Of a stretch of 49,805 nt of DNA, positions 42,330-49,805 are shown one piece after another (the first letter of the stretch is position 1; every line of letters starts with the position of its first letter). The stretch spans positions 1 through 49,805 of the forward strand of contig JAPOPC010000108.1 in NCBI GenBank assembly GCA_026713105.1, given 5' to 3'. The notes under the pieces are model-generated. The model was not told the DNA's origin, searched no databases, and saw only the letters and a list, made by a program, of their open reading frames with translations. This DNA is from Acidimicrobiaceae bacterium (GTDB lineage: Bacteria > Actinomycetota > Acidimicrobiia > Acidimicrobiales > Poriferisodalaceae). A program made the translations under genes and the position numbers.

Positions 42330-43145
42330 GTGCGGATTCTGGTAACCAACGATGACGGCATCTCTTCGGAGGGCCTGTACGTCCTTGCCAGCGCCATGAC
42401 CGCTCACGGCGACGTCGTGGTGGTGGCACCAGATTCCGAGTACTCAGGCGCCGGCGCAGCCATCGGACCCCTGCACCTGATGGATCCCCAAGTACACAAG
42501 GTGCACTTCGAGGGCATCGAAGACGCTTGGACCGTGTCGGGCGCACCGGCGCTGTGCGTCATGTTCGCCCGCCTCGGCGCCTTCGGTCCGGTCGATCTGG
42601 TCGTCTCGGGAATCAACCCGGGCGCGAACGTCGGCAGATCGGTGTATCACTCCGGCACCGTCGGAGCGGTATTGACAGGCCGCAACGGCAAGATCCCGGG
42701 GCTGGCCGTCAGCCAGACCGTCGAGGGATTCGGCGTGGAGGGCCAGGGCTGGGAAGACGCCATCGCCGATCAGAAATGGCACTCGGCGGCCGAGGTCGCG
42801 AGCACGGTGCTGCAGGGTCTGCTCGCCGATGAGCATTCCGAAGCGTGGGCGGTGAATCTGAACGTTCCCAACTGCGAAGTCGCGGACATGAAGGGCTGGC
42901 GATTCACCGAAGTGGGCACCGTGCCGCCGCGTTCGATCACTTCGGTCAGCCTTGAGCCGCATCCCGACAACACCGAGGCATTCCGGGTGGCCATGCAGTG
43001 GGGCGATGCGGTCGACATGCCGGTGGAAGTCGACACCGGTGCGGTCATGCACGACCTCGTCTCGGTGTCGTTTCTGTCACGCATCACCGCGCAAGCGCCG
43101 ACGGTCGAAAACAAGCTGACCGCCTGCCTCGACGGCCTGTTCTGA
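42330..43145 (+). CDS. surE: 5'/3'-nucleotidase SurE
   Basis: SurE (271 residues) removes phosphate from nucleoside monophosphates and acts in stationary-phase survival. The N-terminus MRILVTNDDGISSEGL carries the acidic metal ligands (Asp-Asp in NDDG), with APDSEYSGAG providing the serine, and VVSGINPGANVGRSVYHSGT is the family's most conserved block. The start is GTG at 42330. Length is within the family range. Confidence 0.95.
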   Translation: MRILVTNDDGISSEGLYVLASAMTAHGDVVVVAPDSEYSGAGAAIGPLHLMDPQVHKVHFEGIEDAWTVSGAPALCVMFARLGAFGPVDLVVSGINPGANVGRSVYHSGTVGAVLTGRNGKIPGLAVSQTVEGFGVEGQGWEDAIADQKWHSAAEVASTVLQGLLADEHSEAWAVNLNVPNCEVADMKGWRFTEVGTVPPRSITSVSLEPHPDNTEAFRVAMQWGDAVDMPVEVDTGAVMHDLVSVSFLSRITAQAPTVENKLTACLDGLF

Positions 43146-43185
43146 GCACAGATGGGGAGCGCCGCGGCGCTGCGATCGTGTGCGA

Positions 43186-44484
43186 TCAGGCGGTGAGGCG
43201 GCGGGTGACCCGGAAGTTCCGCACGAGCATGGCGACGGCTGCGATGCCGAGCGCCACTGCTACCCAGGCTCCCCAGGTTGCCAGGTCGGCATAGGAGCGG
43301 TGCTCGACTGCCAAGCCTGAGCTCACGCCGGCGGCCGCGCCGAGCGCCGTCATCAGCACGTCGGCGGTGGCTTGCACGCTGACGCGGCGCTCCACGGGGA
43401 ACGAGGAGGTCAGCAGCGAGCTGGCCGACACGACGCAACAGCTCCAGCCGATGCCGATGAAGAACAGCCCCGACAGCAGACCGGTGGCGTGCTGGGCTTC
43501 GGTGTTGGCCGCCATGACAGCGCCGACGGTGAGCACGAGCGCGCCGAACACGATGACCAACTGACCGCCGATGCGGTCGACCAGCCAGCCCACATAGGGC
43601 GAGAACGCGAACATGCCGGAGATGTGCAGCGACAGCATGATGCCGATGATCAGCGGGTTCTGGTCGCCTTGGGCCATGTGAATCGGCGACACCGTCATGA
43701 CGCCCACCATCACGGCTTGGGACAGCATCATCCCGATGAGGGCGATCGAGGCCACGGGATGGGCCAGTATCCGGCCGGCCTCGGCCAGGCTCGGCAGCTT
43801 GACGCTGGTTGAGCCGGCATCTGCGGCCACCACTTGCAGCGGGTCGGGGCGCAGGCGGCGCCAGATATTGAGGGCGCCGAGGCCGAACAGGCCAAGCGCC
43901 AAGGCGTACGGCAGCGCGAAACCGCTCAGCCCTTCGGTGTCGGCGAAGAAGCTCTTGAGGCCGAGCGCCACCGTGGGCCCCAACACCGAGCCGACCGTGC
44001 TGGCCCACAGCACGAGGCTGATCGAGCGGGCCCGGTTCTCATCGGTGGCCAGGTCGGCGCCGGCGCAGCGCGCGGCCAGGTTGGCGGCCTGACCGGTGCC
44101 GATCAGCACCATGCCCAACACGAGCACCGAGTAGCGGCCCACGAACGCGGACAGCAAGGCGAGCGTGGCGCCGATGGCGCCGACGAAGTAGCCGGCGGAG
44201 AGCCCGGCGCAGCGGCCGTGGCGGGCCATCAGCGCAGCCAGCGGGATGCCTGCGAGCGCGCCGCCGATGCTGAGGCACACGGCGGCCAGCGAGGCCTTGG
44301 TCTCGCTGCCCGTCATCTGATCGGCCAGCAAGGTGGATGCCGAGAACGACGCGGTCATGGCCAGCCCGCCGGGGATCACCCCGAGTTGCAGCACCCGGAT
44401 GGTGCGGCGCGCCAGTTCGTCGCGCTCGGGCGAACCGGGGAGGTAGGCGGCTCCCCCGTCGCCCGCCGACAAACTCTGCACCAT
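43186..44484 (-). CDS. Major facilitator superfamily transporter
   Basis: This 432-residue protein has about twelve hydrophobic helices, a cytosolic loop after the second (LAALMARHGRCAGL) and a repeat of the same loop in the second half (GWLVDRIGGQLVIVFG), as in MFS drug/metabolite exporters. The central loop lies near IWRRLRPDPLQVVAADAG. The ATG at 44484 follows GGGAGG; an upstream extension into 44574 has no signal. The substrate is unknown. It is convergent with surE and divergent from the SDR gene. Confidence 0.92.
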   Translation of the reverse strand: MVQSLSAGDGGAAYLPGSPERDELARRTIRVLQLGVIPGGLAMTASFSASTLLADQMTGSETKASLAAVCLSIGGALAGIPLAALMARHGRCAGLSAGYFVGAIGATLALLSAFVGRYSVLVLGMVLIGTGQAANLAARCAGADLATDENRARSISLVLWASTVGSVLGPTVALGLKSFFADTEGLSGFALPYALALGLFGLGALNIWRRLRPDPLQVVAADAGSTSVKLPSLAEAGRILAHPVASIALIGMMLSQAVMVGVMTVSPIHMAQGDQNPLIIGIMLSLHISGMFAFSPYVGWLVDRIGGQLVIVFGALVLTVGAVMAANTEAQHATGLLSGLFFIGIGWSCCVVSASSLLTSSFPVERRVSVQATADVLMTALGAAAGVSSGLAVEHRSYADLATWGAWVAVALGIAAVAMLVRNFRVTRRLTA

Positions 44485-44603
44485 CGCTCTAACCTCCCGG
44501 CCCAAGTCTCCGCGTGCGTGTGCTGACCCGGCGGAGGAGCCGACTGGGAACGCTACAGCGGGCCGCAATCGCACGCCGGGATGAACGTCTGAGGAGGCGT
44601 GGT

Positions 44604-45356
44604 ATGCGAGACATCACCGGAAGCGTGGCGATGATCAGCGGTGCGAATCGCGGTATCGGCGAGGCCGTCGCCGCTGCTCTGCATGCCGACGGCTGGGCAC
44701 TGTCGCTGGGTGCGCGCGATCTGGCGTCGCTGGAAGCCTCAGCAGCTAGCTACCGGACCGACATCACCGGCGGCGGCGATCGCGACGGCGGTGGCGGGCC
44801 AGCAGTGACTCTGCACCGCTACGACGCCACCGATGACGGTGCTGCAGAGCGCTGGACCGCCGAGACACAGGCGGCGCACGGCCGGATCGACTGCCTCGTG
44901 AACAACGCCGGCGTCGCCTATCCCGACGGATTCGACGATCTGACCGAGCAAATGCTCGACGAGATGTGGGAGGTCAATGCCAAGGGGCCGTTCCGCATGA
45001 TCCGCGCCACGCTCGACCACCTCCGCGGCAGTGGCGAGGGCCGCATCGTGAACGTGATCTCGATGTCGGGAAAGCGGGTGCGGGGCACCTTCGCCCCCGG
45101 CTACGCCATGAGCAAGCACGCCGCGATGGCCCTGCACCACTCTGTCCGGCACCTCACCTTTCCCGACGGCATCCGTTGCACGGCCGTGTGCCCCGGCTAC
45201 GTGCAGACCGACATGACCTCGGAGTTCGGTGTGGACCCCTCGATCATGATTCAAGCCGACGATCTGGCCCACACCCTGGCCACGATCCTGCGGCTGCCGA
45301 ACACCGCATCGGTGGCCGAACTGCTCGTCACCACAGAACCCGAAACCATCGCCTAA
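44604..45356 (+). CDS. Short-chain dehydrogenase/reductase
   Basis: This 250-residue classical SDR has MISGANRGIGEAVAAAL, VNNAGVAYPDGF, the serine in VISMSGKRVRG and the YAMSK active-site motif, all intact. ATG at 44604 follows GAGGAGG. The stop overlaps by four bases the stop of the convergent hydroxylase gene (45353-45356). NADPH use is likely from the ARDLAS after strand two, but is not certain. Confidence 0.92.
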   Translation: MRDITGSVAMISGANRGIGEAVAAALHADGWALSLGARDLASLEASAASYRTDITGGGDRDGGGGPAVTLHRYDATDDGAAERWTAETQAAHGRIDCLVNNAGVAYPDGFDDLTEQMLDEMWEVNAKGPFRMIRATLDHLRGSGEGRIVNVISMSGKRVRGTFAPGYAMSKHAAMALHHSVRHLTFPDGIRCTAVCPGYVQTDMTSEFGVDPSIMIQADDLAHTLATILRLPNTASVAELLVTTEPETIA

Positions 45357-46306
45357 CGGGCGGCGAGGCGGCGTCGGCGTTCCTTTACCTGCTCGGTGGC
45401 GGCGTCGCTGCCGTCGTGCCAGGTGCCGAACCACTTGTCCATCGGCACCAGCGAGGTGCCGTAGTTGCAGTCGAAATAGCGGTGGTGGAGCGTGTGGAAG
45501 CGGTCGCCGCCGGCCACGGTGCGACTGCCGGCCACGACGTATCGGTCGAACCCGGAATGCGACGGCGCCGGCGACAGCAGCAAGTAGGTAGCCGTCAGTG
45601 TGACGAGGTACGGATTCGCCGGGATCAGCAGAAACATCAGCGGCGCCGAGAGATAGAGCGCATGCTCGAGCGGGTGCATCGACACGCCTGTCCACGGGCC
45701 GATGTTCACGTTGTGATGATGCAGCGAATGTGCCCAGCGGTACAGGCGCGGCGTGTGCAGCAGCCGGTGGTTGGCATAGAAGTGCACGGAGACGAGCGGG
45801 AACACCGCCACCGTCAGCGCTGCGGTGTAGGCGAGGTTGGAGAGGTTGGCGCCTGCCGACACCGTCGGTATGAGGTCGTTGGCGTACAGCCACAGCATCA
45901 GCGACTCGTACAGAGCGGCGATCGAGCATGCGCTGACGAGTGACCAGAACATGTTGTCGCGGGTCTGGTTGCGAAACAGGAACGGCCGGCGCCCCACCGA
46001 CAGCCACCGCTCGTCGTACTTGTGCTCGGTGCCCTGGCTGCGCCGGATGTACAGCCACCAGTGCAGACCGCCGACGATCACCACCATGAGGGCGACGTTT
46101 CGCAGGTACACCAGCGCGACGGCCCAGGCGGCCGGGGTTGCGAAGCGGTCGAGCGACGGCGTCAGCCAGAGCCACGCCACCGCGCCGACGGCGATCCACA
46201 GCCCGTTCTGCCACCAGAAAAACTTGGTGACCAGCCAGCGCGCCATCGCGAGCGGTCGAGACGGCCGTTCGTACAGCGGCGGGAGCGTCACCTCCCCGAT
46301 CCCCAC
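45353..46306 (-). CDS. Sterol desaturase / fatty-acid hydroxylase family membrane protein
   Basis: This 317-residue membrane protein has the family's histidine clusters: HFYANHRLLHTPRLYRWAHS followed by LHHHNVNIGP, HPLEH, and DRFHTLHHRYFDCNYG, which bind two irons. Several hydrophobic helices precede them (WLVTKFFWWQNGLWIAVGAV, LYESLMLWLYANDL). It would hydroxylate or desaturate a lipid at the membrane. The start is uncertain: GTG at 46306, or a later ATG at 46246. The downstream 318-codon reading is well supported. Confidence 0.9.
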   Translation of the reverse strand: MGIGEVTLPPLYERPSRPLAMARWLVTKFFWWQNGLWIAVGAVAWLWLTPSLDRFATPAAWAVALVYLRNVALMVVIVGGLHWWLYIRRSQGTEHKYDERWLSVGRRPFLFRNQTRDNMFWSLVSACSIAALYESLMLWLYANDLIPTVSAGANLSNLAYTAALTVAVFPLVSVHFYANHRLLHTPRLYRWAHSLHHHNVNIGPWTGVSMHPLEHALYLSAPLMFLLIPANPYLVTLTATYLLLSPAPSHSGFDRYVVAGSRTVAGGDRFHTLHHRYFDCNYGTSLVPMDKWFGTWHDGSDAATEQVKERRRRLAAR

Positions 46307-46433
46307 GATGCGGAGTGTACGACTGCATGCAGTGGTGTCTGGCAATCGTTGCCCGTGATCCGGCGACGGATCGCGACGCGCCATACGCCTCAGAGGTGCC
46401 CTCGGCCAGCCAGAGGGACCTAGCGTCGGTTCA

Positions 46434-47051
46434 GTGCAGGGCCCACTTGGTCCGGAGTCGTCGAAGCTCAGTTGGCGCCAGCGGATTCGCGACCGTCGGC
46501 AGCCGGTTACCGCAGCGACGACCGTCACTGTTGTCGAAGGGCTTCGTGCGTTTATCGCGGCATTCGATGAACGCTCACGCTCCGCTGCCAGCAGTCCCGC
46601 GGCTCTGGGCGCCGACCTGATTCTCTTCTACCGGGCGATGCCCGGCGAGCTGTCGCTGGACGGGCTGGCCGACGCGGTCGGCTGGCAGCGCTTCGCCGTC
46701 ACGCGCACTCCCCCGGACGGCCCGCTGACGCTGCACCCGGCAATCGGCGCGATGGAGCAGCATCGCTACGGCTTCCCGCAGCCCATAGCCGATGCGTTCG
46801 AGCTTCAGCCCCGCCATATCTCGCTCGCGCTCGTGCCCGGCGTGGCGTTCGATCGGCGCGGCACCCGGCTCGGTCATGGCGTGGGCTACTACGACGAGCT
46901 GCTCGCCCGGCTTCCCGACGACTGCCCCCGCATCGGGGTGGCCCCCGATGAGCTCATCTTCGATCGGTTGCCGGCGGAGCCCCACGACGTGCCGATGACC
47001 CATCTGGCCACCCCCGACGGTGTCGTCGCTGTGGCCCCCGACGGCAGCTGA
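46434..47051 (+). CDS. 5-formyltetrahydrofolate cyclo-ligase
   Basis: This enzyme converts 5-formyl-THF to 5,10-methenyl-THF with ATP. The C-terminal signature is clear: LVPGVAFDRRGTRLGHGVGY followed by YDELLAR. The N-terminal part (SKLSWRQRIRDRRQ) is typical, and the 205 residues match the family length. No ATG lies in the right place, so GTG at 46434 is the likely start. It is divergent from the hydroxylase. Confidence 0.9.
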   Translation: MQGPLGPESSKLSWRQRIRDRRQPVTAATTVTVVEGLRAFIAAFDERSRSAASSPAALGADLILFYRAMPGELSLDGLADAVGWQRFAVTRTPPDGPLTLHPAIGAMEQHRYGFPQPIADAFELQPRHISLALVPGVAFDRRGTRLGHGVGYYDELLARLPDDCPRIGVAPDELIFDRLPAEPHDVPMTHLATPDGVVAVAPDGS

Positions 47052-47113
47052 TGGTGCGCATCTGCGAACCGCGCTAGCAATAGCGGCGGCACATGACAAG
47101 CAAAGGAGCCGGC

Positions 47114-47413
47114 ATGGCGACACAACTGCGGCGTTACGACGTCATCGAGGGGCAGATGGACTCGTTGCTCGAATGGTTTCCCAACATCATCGCCGTGCGG
47201 GAGAAATTCGGCTTCAAGGTCGAGTTCATGTATGCCGACCGTGAGAACAATCAACTCGTCTGGGCCGTGAGCCACGACGGCGACTACGAAGCCGCGTACG
47301 AGGAGTTCGCGGCTTCGCCTGAGCGGGCAGCCGTCTTTGCTGGTCAGCCCGACCGGGTCAGCGGCATGAACGTGTCCATGGTGGACACCGTCATCGCCCC
47401 CGGCTCGAACTGA
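47114..47413 (+). CDS. Small conserved-looking protein (NIPSNAP/EthD-like by eye)
   Basis: This 99-residue protein starts at ATG 47114 after AAAGGAG. It shows an alternating strand/helix pattern (LRRYDVIEGQMDSLLEWF, VEFMYADRENNQLVWAVS, FAASPERAAVF) resembling the dimeric alpha-beta barrel fold of NIPSNAP/EthD-type proteins. I cannot assign a function. It follows the cyclo-ligase closely and may be cotranscribed. Confidence 0.65.
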   Translation: MATQLRRYDVIEGQMDSLLEWFPNIIAVREKFGFKVEFMYADRENNQLVWAVSHDGDYEAAYEEFAASPERAAVFAGQPDRVSGMNVSMVDTVIAPGSN

Positions 47414-47449
47414 CAGCGAGCCTCGACCTGCCTCGCAGTTCGGGACGGC

Positions 47450-47484
47450 GCTGCCGGCGTTTGCCGAATGCCGATCCCGGCAGC
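47450..47484. terminator. Hairpin between convergent genes
   Basis: GCTGCCGG at 47450-47457 pairs with CCGGCAGC at 47477-47484, with a 19-base loop. It sits between the ends of the small protein gene and tag, so it may terminate both. A T-tract is lacking. Confidence 0.5.
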
Positions 47485-47490
47485 CCACGG

Positions 47491-48159
47491 TCAGGGATGA
47501 ACTGCTGTCTCCCCGCCTGAGGCGGCACCCGGCCGGATGAGCGCTAGGCGGGCTGCCTCGATTGCGGGACGGCGGTGGCAGCCCTCGAGGTGGTCGTTGA
47601 CGATGCCTGACGCTTGCATGAGGGCGTAACAGGTGGTGGGGCCGACGAAGCGCCAGCCCAGCTTGCGCAGCCCCTTGCTGAGCGCCGTCGATTCAGGTGT
47701 CTTGGGCATTGAACTGAGCGTTGCGTAGTCGATGAGCGACGGCCGGTCGTCGGGGCCCGGTTCGAACGACCAGAAGAACGCCGCCAGGCTGCCGTGCGTC
47801 TCGATCGTGTCGAGAGCGGCACGGGCGTTGTTGATGGTCGCCTCGATCTTGCCCCGGTGCCGCACGATGCCCGCGTCGCCGAGCAGCCGCTCGACATCGG
47901 CGCCGCCGAAACGGGCCACGGCCTCGAAGTCGAAGCCACTGAACGCCGCCCGGAAGTTCTCACGCTTGCGCAGGATCGTCAGCCACGACAGCCCGGACTG
48001 GAAGCCCTCGAGGCACATCTTTTCGTAGAGGCGAATGTCGGCAACCACCGGCATGCCCCACTCGGTGTCGTGGTACGCCTCGTAGTCGTCGTGGCCCTCA
48101 CCCCACCAGCAAGCCGGCGCGCCGTCTGCCCGCTGTCTCAGCCCGGGCGGCTGGTTCAT
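47491..48159 (-). CDS. tag: DNA-3-methyladenine glycosylase I
   Basis: Tag removes 3-methyladenine from alkylated DNA. The 222-residue product begins MNQPPGLRQRADGAPACWWG and continues GHDDYEAYHDTEWGMPV; the cysteine, the histidine of AYHDTEWG, and the C-terminal DHLEGCHRR provide the zinc-binding set of the family. The conserved GFQSGLSWLTILRKRENFR is present. The ATG at 48159 overlaps the LLM stop as ATGA, so the two are cotranscribed, an odd but clear pairing. Longer upstream frames run into the LLM gene and are rejected. Confidence 0.94.
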   Translation of the reverse strand: MNQPPGLRQRADGAPACWWGEGHDDYEAYHDTEWGMPVVADIRLYEKMCLEGFQSGLSWLTILRKRENFRAAFSGFDFEAVARFGGADVERLLGDAGIVRHRGKIEATINNARAALDTIETHGSLAAFFWSFEPGPDDRPSLIDYATLSSMPKTPESTALSKGLRKLGWRFVGPTTCYALMQASGIVNDHLEGCHRRPAIEAARLALIRPGAASGGETAVHP

Positions 48160-49184
48160 GCGGTGGTGGCGGCGACAGCTTCGGCGATGGCGTCGTTGGT
48201 GGGGGGCGGGCCGTAGAACATCATCGTCGTGCGGTCGGCGAAGGTGTTGCGCTGCGCGACCTGGGCGCCGACCTGCGACGGCGTGCCAGACACGACGATG
48301 AGGTCGAGCAGGTCGTCGTCGATGAGGTCGGTCATCTCTCGCCAGTTGCCCTGCTTGGACAGCGTGTTCAGGCGCGGCTGCAGCTCGCCGTAGCCATGGT
48401 GGTCGAGCGCTCCCGCGTAGGCCGGCGTCGATCCGTAGAAGGCCAGCTGGTCCGCTGCCGAGCGGCGTGCCTTGTCGAGTTGTTCGTCGTTCTCGCCCAT
48501 CGCGACGATGGTCAGGCACGCAACGGTGACATCGCCGACGTCACGCTCTGCAGACTCCGCGCCCGCAGCCAACGCGGGCAGCGTGACATCGGTCATGAAC
48601 TGCGCCGTGTGGAAGGGGTGGACGAAGAACCCGTCGGCGGCGGCGCCGATCACCTCGACCATGCGCGGGCCGACGCCTGCGACGTAGATCGCCGGCGGTG
48701 CCATGCCGAGCGGGCCCGGATTGAAGAACGGGGTCATCAAGGTGTGGGTGTAGAACTCACCGCGGTGGTTGAGCCGTTCGCCTGTCTCGAAGGTGTGCCA
48801 GATGGCCCGCACCGCCTCGATGTACTCGCGCATGCGCTCGGCTGGGCGCGACCACTGCTCGCTGAAGCGCTTGGTGATGTGAGGCCGGATCTGCGTGCCG
48901 AGCCCCAGGATGAACCGGCCGCCGCTCATGCGGTGCAGGTCCCACGACGTGACGGCGCACGTCATCGGGTTGCGGGCGAAGGCGACCGCGATCGCGGTGC
49001 CGAGCTCGATGCTCTCGGTGCGCTCCGATGCCAAGGCCAGCGGCAGGAACGGGTCGTGGGAAGCCTCGAACGTCCACGCCGCCGAGAGGCCCATCTCCTC
49101 GAACTGCGCTGCTTCATCTGCGCAGCCGCCGGGCGTCGAGGCCGTCGTGGCCCCGTCAATGCGGTGCTGTGTGGTGCTGGTCAT
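48156..49184 (-). CDS. LLM-class F420-dependent oxidoreductase
   Basis: This 342-residue luciferase-like protein shows FEEMGLSAAWTFEASHDPFL, ELGTAIAVAFARNPMTCAVT, SGGRFILGLGTQIRPHITKR and PPAIYVAGVGPRMVEVIGA. It likely uses F420. ATG at 49184 follows GGGAGA. Its stop overlaps the start of tag (TGA and ATG share ATGA), so both are translated from one message. Confidence 0.92.
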   Translation of the reverse strand: MTSTTQHRIDGATTASTPGGCADEAAQFEEMGLSAAWTFEASHDPFLPLALASERTESIELGTAIAVAFARNPMTCAVTSWDLHRMSGGRFILGLGTQIRPHITKRFSEQWSRPAERMREYIEAVRAIWHTFETGERLNHRGEFYTHTLMTPFFNPGPLGMAPPAIYVAGVGPRMVEVIGAAADGFFVHPFHTAQFMTDVTLPALAAGAESAERDVGDVTVACLTIVAMGENDEQLDKARRSAADQLAFYGSTPAYAGALDHHGYGELQPRLNTLSKQGNWREMTDLIDDDLLDLIVVSGTPSQVGAQVAQRNTFADRTTMMFYGPPPTNDAIAEAVAATTA

Positions 49185-49327
49185 CGGTGAGATCTCCCGT
49201 CGTGCACGGCGCGCTCGGGCGGCAGTGCCCAGATTGCTCGATGCATATTGCCCGATGGAGCGTCTGCAGGCCGGCAGTATTCCACCGGTGAGATTGCGTG
49301 AATATTGCATGAGCGTACGATTTCCGC

Positions 49328-49555
49328 ATGACATCGCTGCAGATTCGAGACATGCCAGATGACCTGCATCGGCGGCTGAAGGCACGCGCTGCTCTGGAAG
49401 GCCAATCGATGGCGGAGTATGTATTGCGCGAGTTGCGCCGTTCGCTCGATGTGCCGACACGCCAGGAGATGATGGAGCGAATCGCGGCACTTGATCGCGT
49501 CGAGGTAACCGAGTCGCCTGCCGACGCGGTGCGCGCGATACGCAACGCGAGGTGA
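49328..49555 (+). CDS. FitA/VapB-type antitoxin
   Basis: This 75-residue protein has an N-terminal ribbon-helix-helix (LQIRDMPDDLHRRLKARAAL) typical of FitA-like VapB antitoxins and a C-terminal helical tail that binds a PIN toxin. The ATG is at 49328. It overlaps the downstream PIN-domain gene by four bases (GTGA). The toxin is disrupted soon after its start, so this antitoxin has probably lost its intact partner in this copy. Confidence 0.85.
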   Translation: MTSLQIRDMPDDLHRRLKARAALEGQSMAEYVLRELRRSLDVPTRQEMMERIAALDRVEVTESPADAVRAIRNAR

Positions 49556-49632
49556 TCGTTCTCGATAAAACGGCCGTCATCGCTTGGCTGCTTCGTCTGC
49601 CCGAAGCGACCGACGTTGAGCGGCGTGTTTTG
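49552..49632 (+). pseudogene. VapC-type PIN toxin, disrupted after about 27 codons
   Basis: The GTG at 49552 starts a PIN-domain-like N-terminus (MIVLDKTAVIAWLLRLPEAT). The first catalytic aspartate (Asp5) is present. After residue 27 (ERRVL) the frame no longer resembles a PIN domain and ends at 49752, far short of the usual 130 residues. The sequence following has features of a mobile-element end. The remaining toxin may lie outside the window. Confidence 0.6.
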
Positions 49633-49805
49633 ATGGTTTTGCCGCCTCCAACGTCGCTGCACTCCGAGGTTGTCCCGGGAGTTGTTGAAGTAGAGGGGTG
49701 GTGGTCCCTCTCCGGGCGGTGCCGTTGGGGCATCGTCTGGAGAGCTTCGTAACAACTCCAAGAGAGGGACCACCTGATGAAGAACGTAGATGGATCGGCT
49801 GTGCG
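49633..49805 (+). mobile_element. Probable start of an insertion sequence (window edge)
   Basis: The VapC frame breaks near 49633. The sequence after it contains two interleaved inverted repeats: GGAGTTGTTGAAG (49678-49690) with CTTCGTAACAACTCC (49745-49759), and GGTGGTCCCTCTC (49700-49712) with GAGAGGGACCACC (49762-49774). A new reading frame starts at 49777 just after them. This looks like a mobile-element left end, but neither its exact boundary nor a target-site duplication can be seen. Confidence 0.4.
49777..49805 (+). CDS. Partial ORF starting at the window edge, possibly a transposase
   Basis: ATG at 49777 opens a frame MKNVDGSAV that runs off the window. It has AGAGGG upstream as a ribosome-binding site, and that site lies within the right arm of a perfect 13-bp inverted repeat. 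Too little is visible to name the product; a transposase is suggested only by the setting. Confidence 0.3.

Overview
The window is GC-rich DNA from what looks like an actinobacterium, perhaps of the Acidimicrobiia. The evidence is three F420-dependent luciferase-like oxidoreductases, two acyl-CoA dehydrogenases, a crotonase and a propionyl-CoA-carboxylase-type carboxyltransferase, an MMPL transporter, and frequent GTG starts. This placement is an inference from gene content. No rRNA or tRNA gene was seen.

Region 1 (1-10.7 kb) is a complete type I-G (formerly I-U) CRISPR-Cas locus. An array of 28 intact repeats plus one decayed terminal repeat, with 28 spacers, lies at 122-2240. To its right, all on the minus strand, is the operon csb1-csb2-cas3-csb3-cas4-cas1-cas2. 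It is so compact that every junction except cas1/cas2 is a 1- or 4-base stop/start overlap. csb1 (Cas7), csb2 (Cas5-Cas6) and the short Csb3 subunit should form Cascade, Cas3 is a helicase with a C-terminal HD nuclease, and Cas4/Cas1/Cas2 acquire spacers. Cas4 is not fused to Cas1, and no long Csx17 is present. The decayed repeat at the far left and the leader next to cas2 show that the array is transcribed leftwards.

Region 2 (10.7-14 kb) is accessory DNA. A MazF-type toxin and its antitoxin are flanked by two direct copies of a roughly 400-bp unit that encodes a small coiled-coil/transmembrane protein. Next comes a DUF4143-type ATPase preceded by four CGGCAG motifs spaced exactly 23 bp apart.

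Region 3 (14-34.3 kb) is core-like metabolism. It holds a cytochrome-b561/molybdopterin fusion, a likely acyl-CoA catabolic cluster (crotonase, hydrolase, SDR, acyl-CoA dehydrogenase, carboxyltransferase, alcohol dehydrogenase, SDR, thioesterase), a Ppx/GppA phosphatase, a secreted 5'-nucleotidase with LysM, an MMPL transporter, a YbaK deacylase, an LLM oxidoreductase, an acyl-CoA dehydrogenase and an FAD-linked oxidase.

Region 4 (34.3-38.3 kb) holds two tandemly duplicated substrate-binding lipoproteins whose terminators were duplicated with them. An 88-bp structured element occurs twice, at 22.8 and 38.2 kb.

Region 5 (38.3-49.8 kb) holds an LLM oxidoreductase, an ABC-F ATPase, a metallophosphoesterase, SurE, an MFS transporter, an SDR, a sterol-desaturase-like hydroxylase, 5-formyltetrahydrofolate cyclo-ligase, a small conserved-looking protein, 3-methyladenine glycosylase I and another LLM enzyme. 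At the right edge a VapBC-type module is broken by what looks like the start of an insertion sequence, whose leader carries interleaved inverted repeats.
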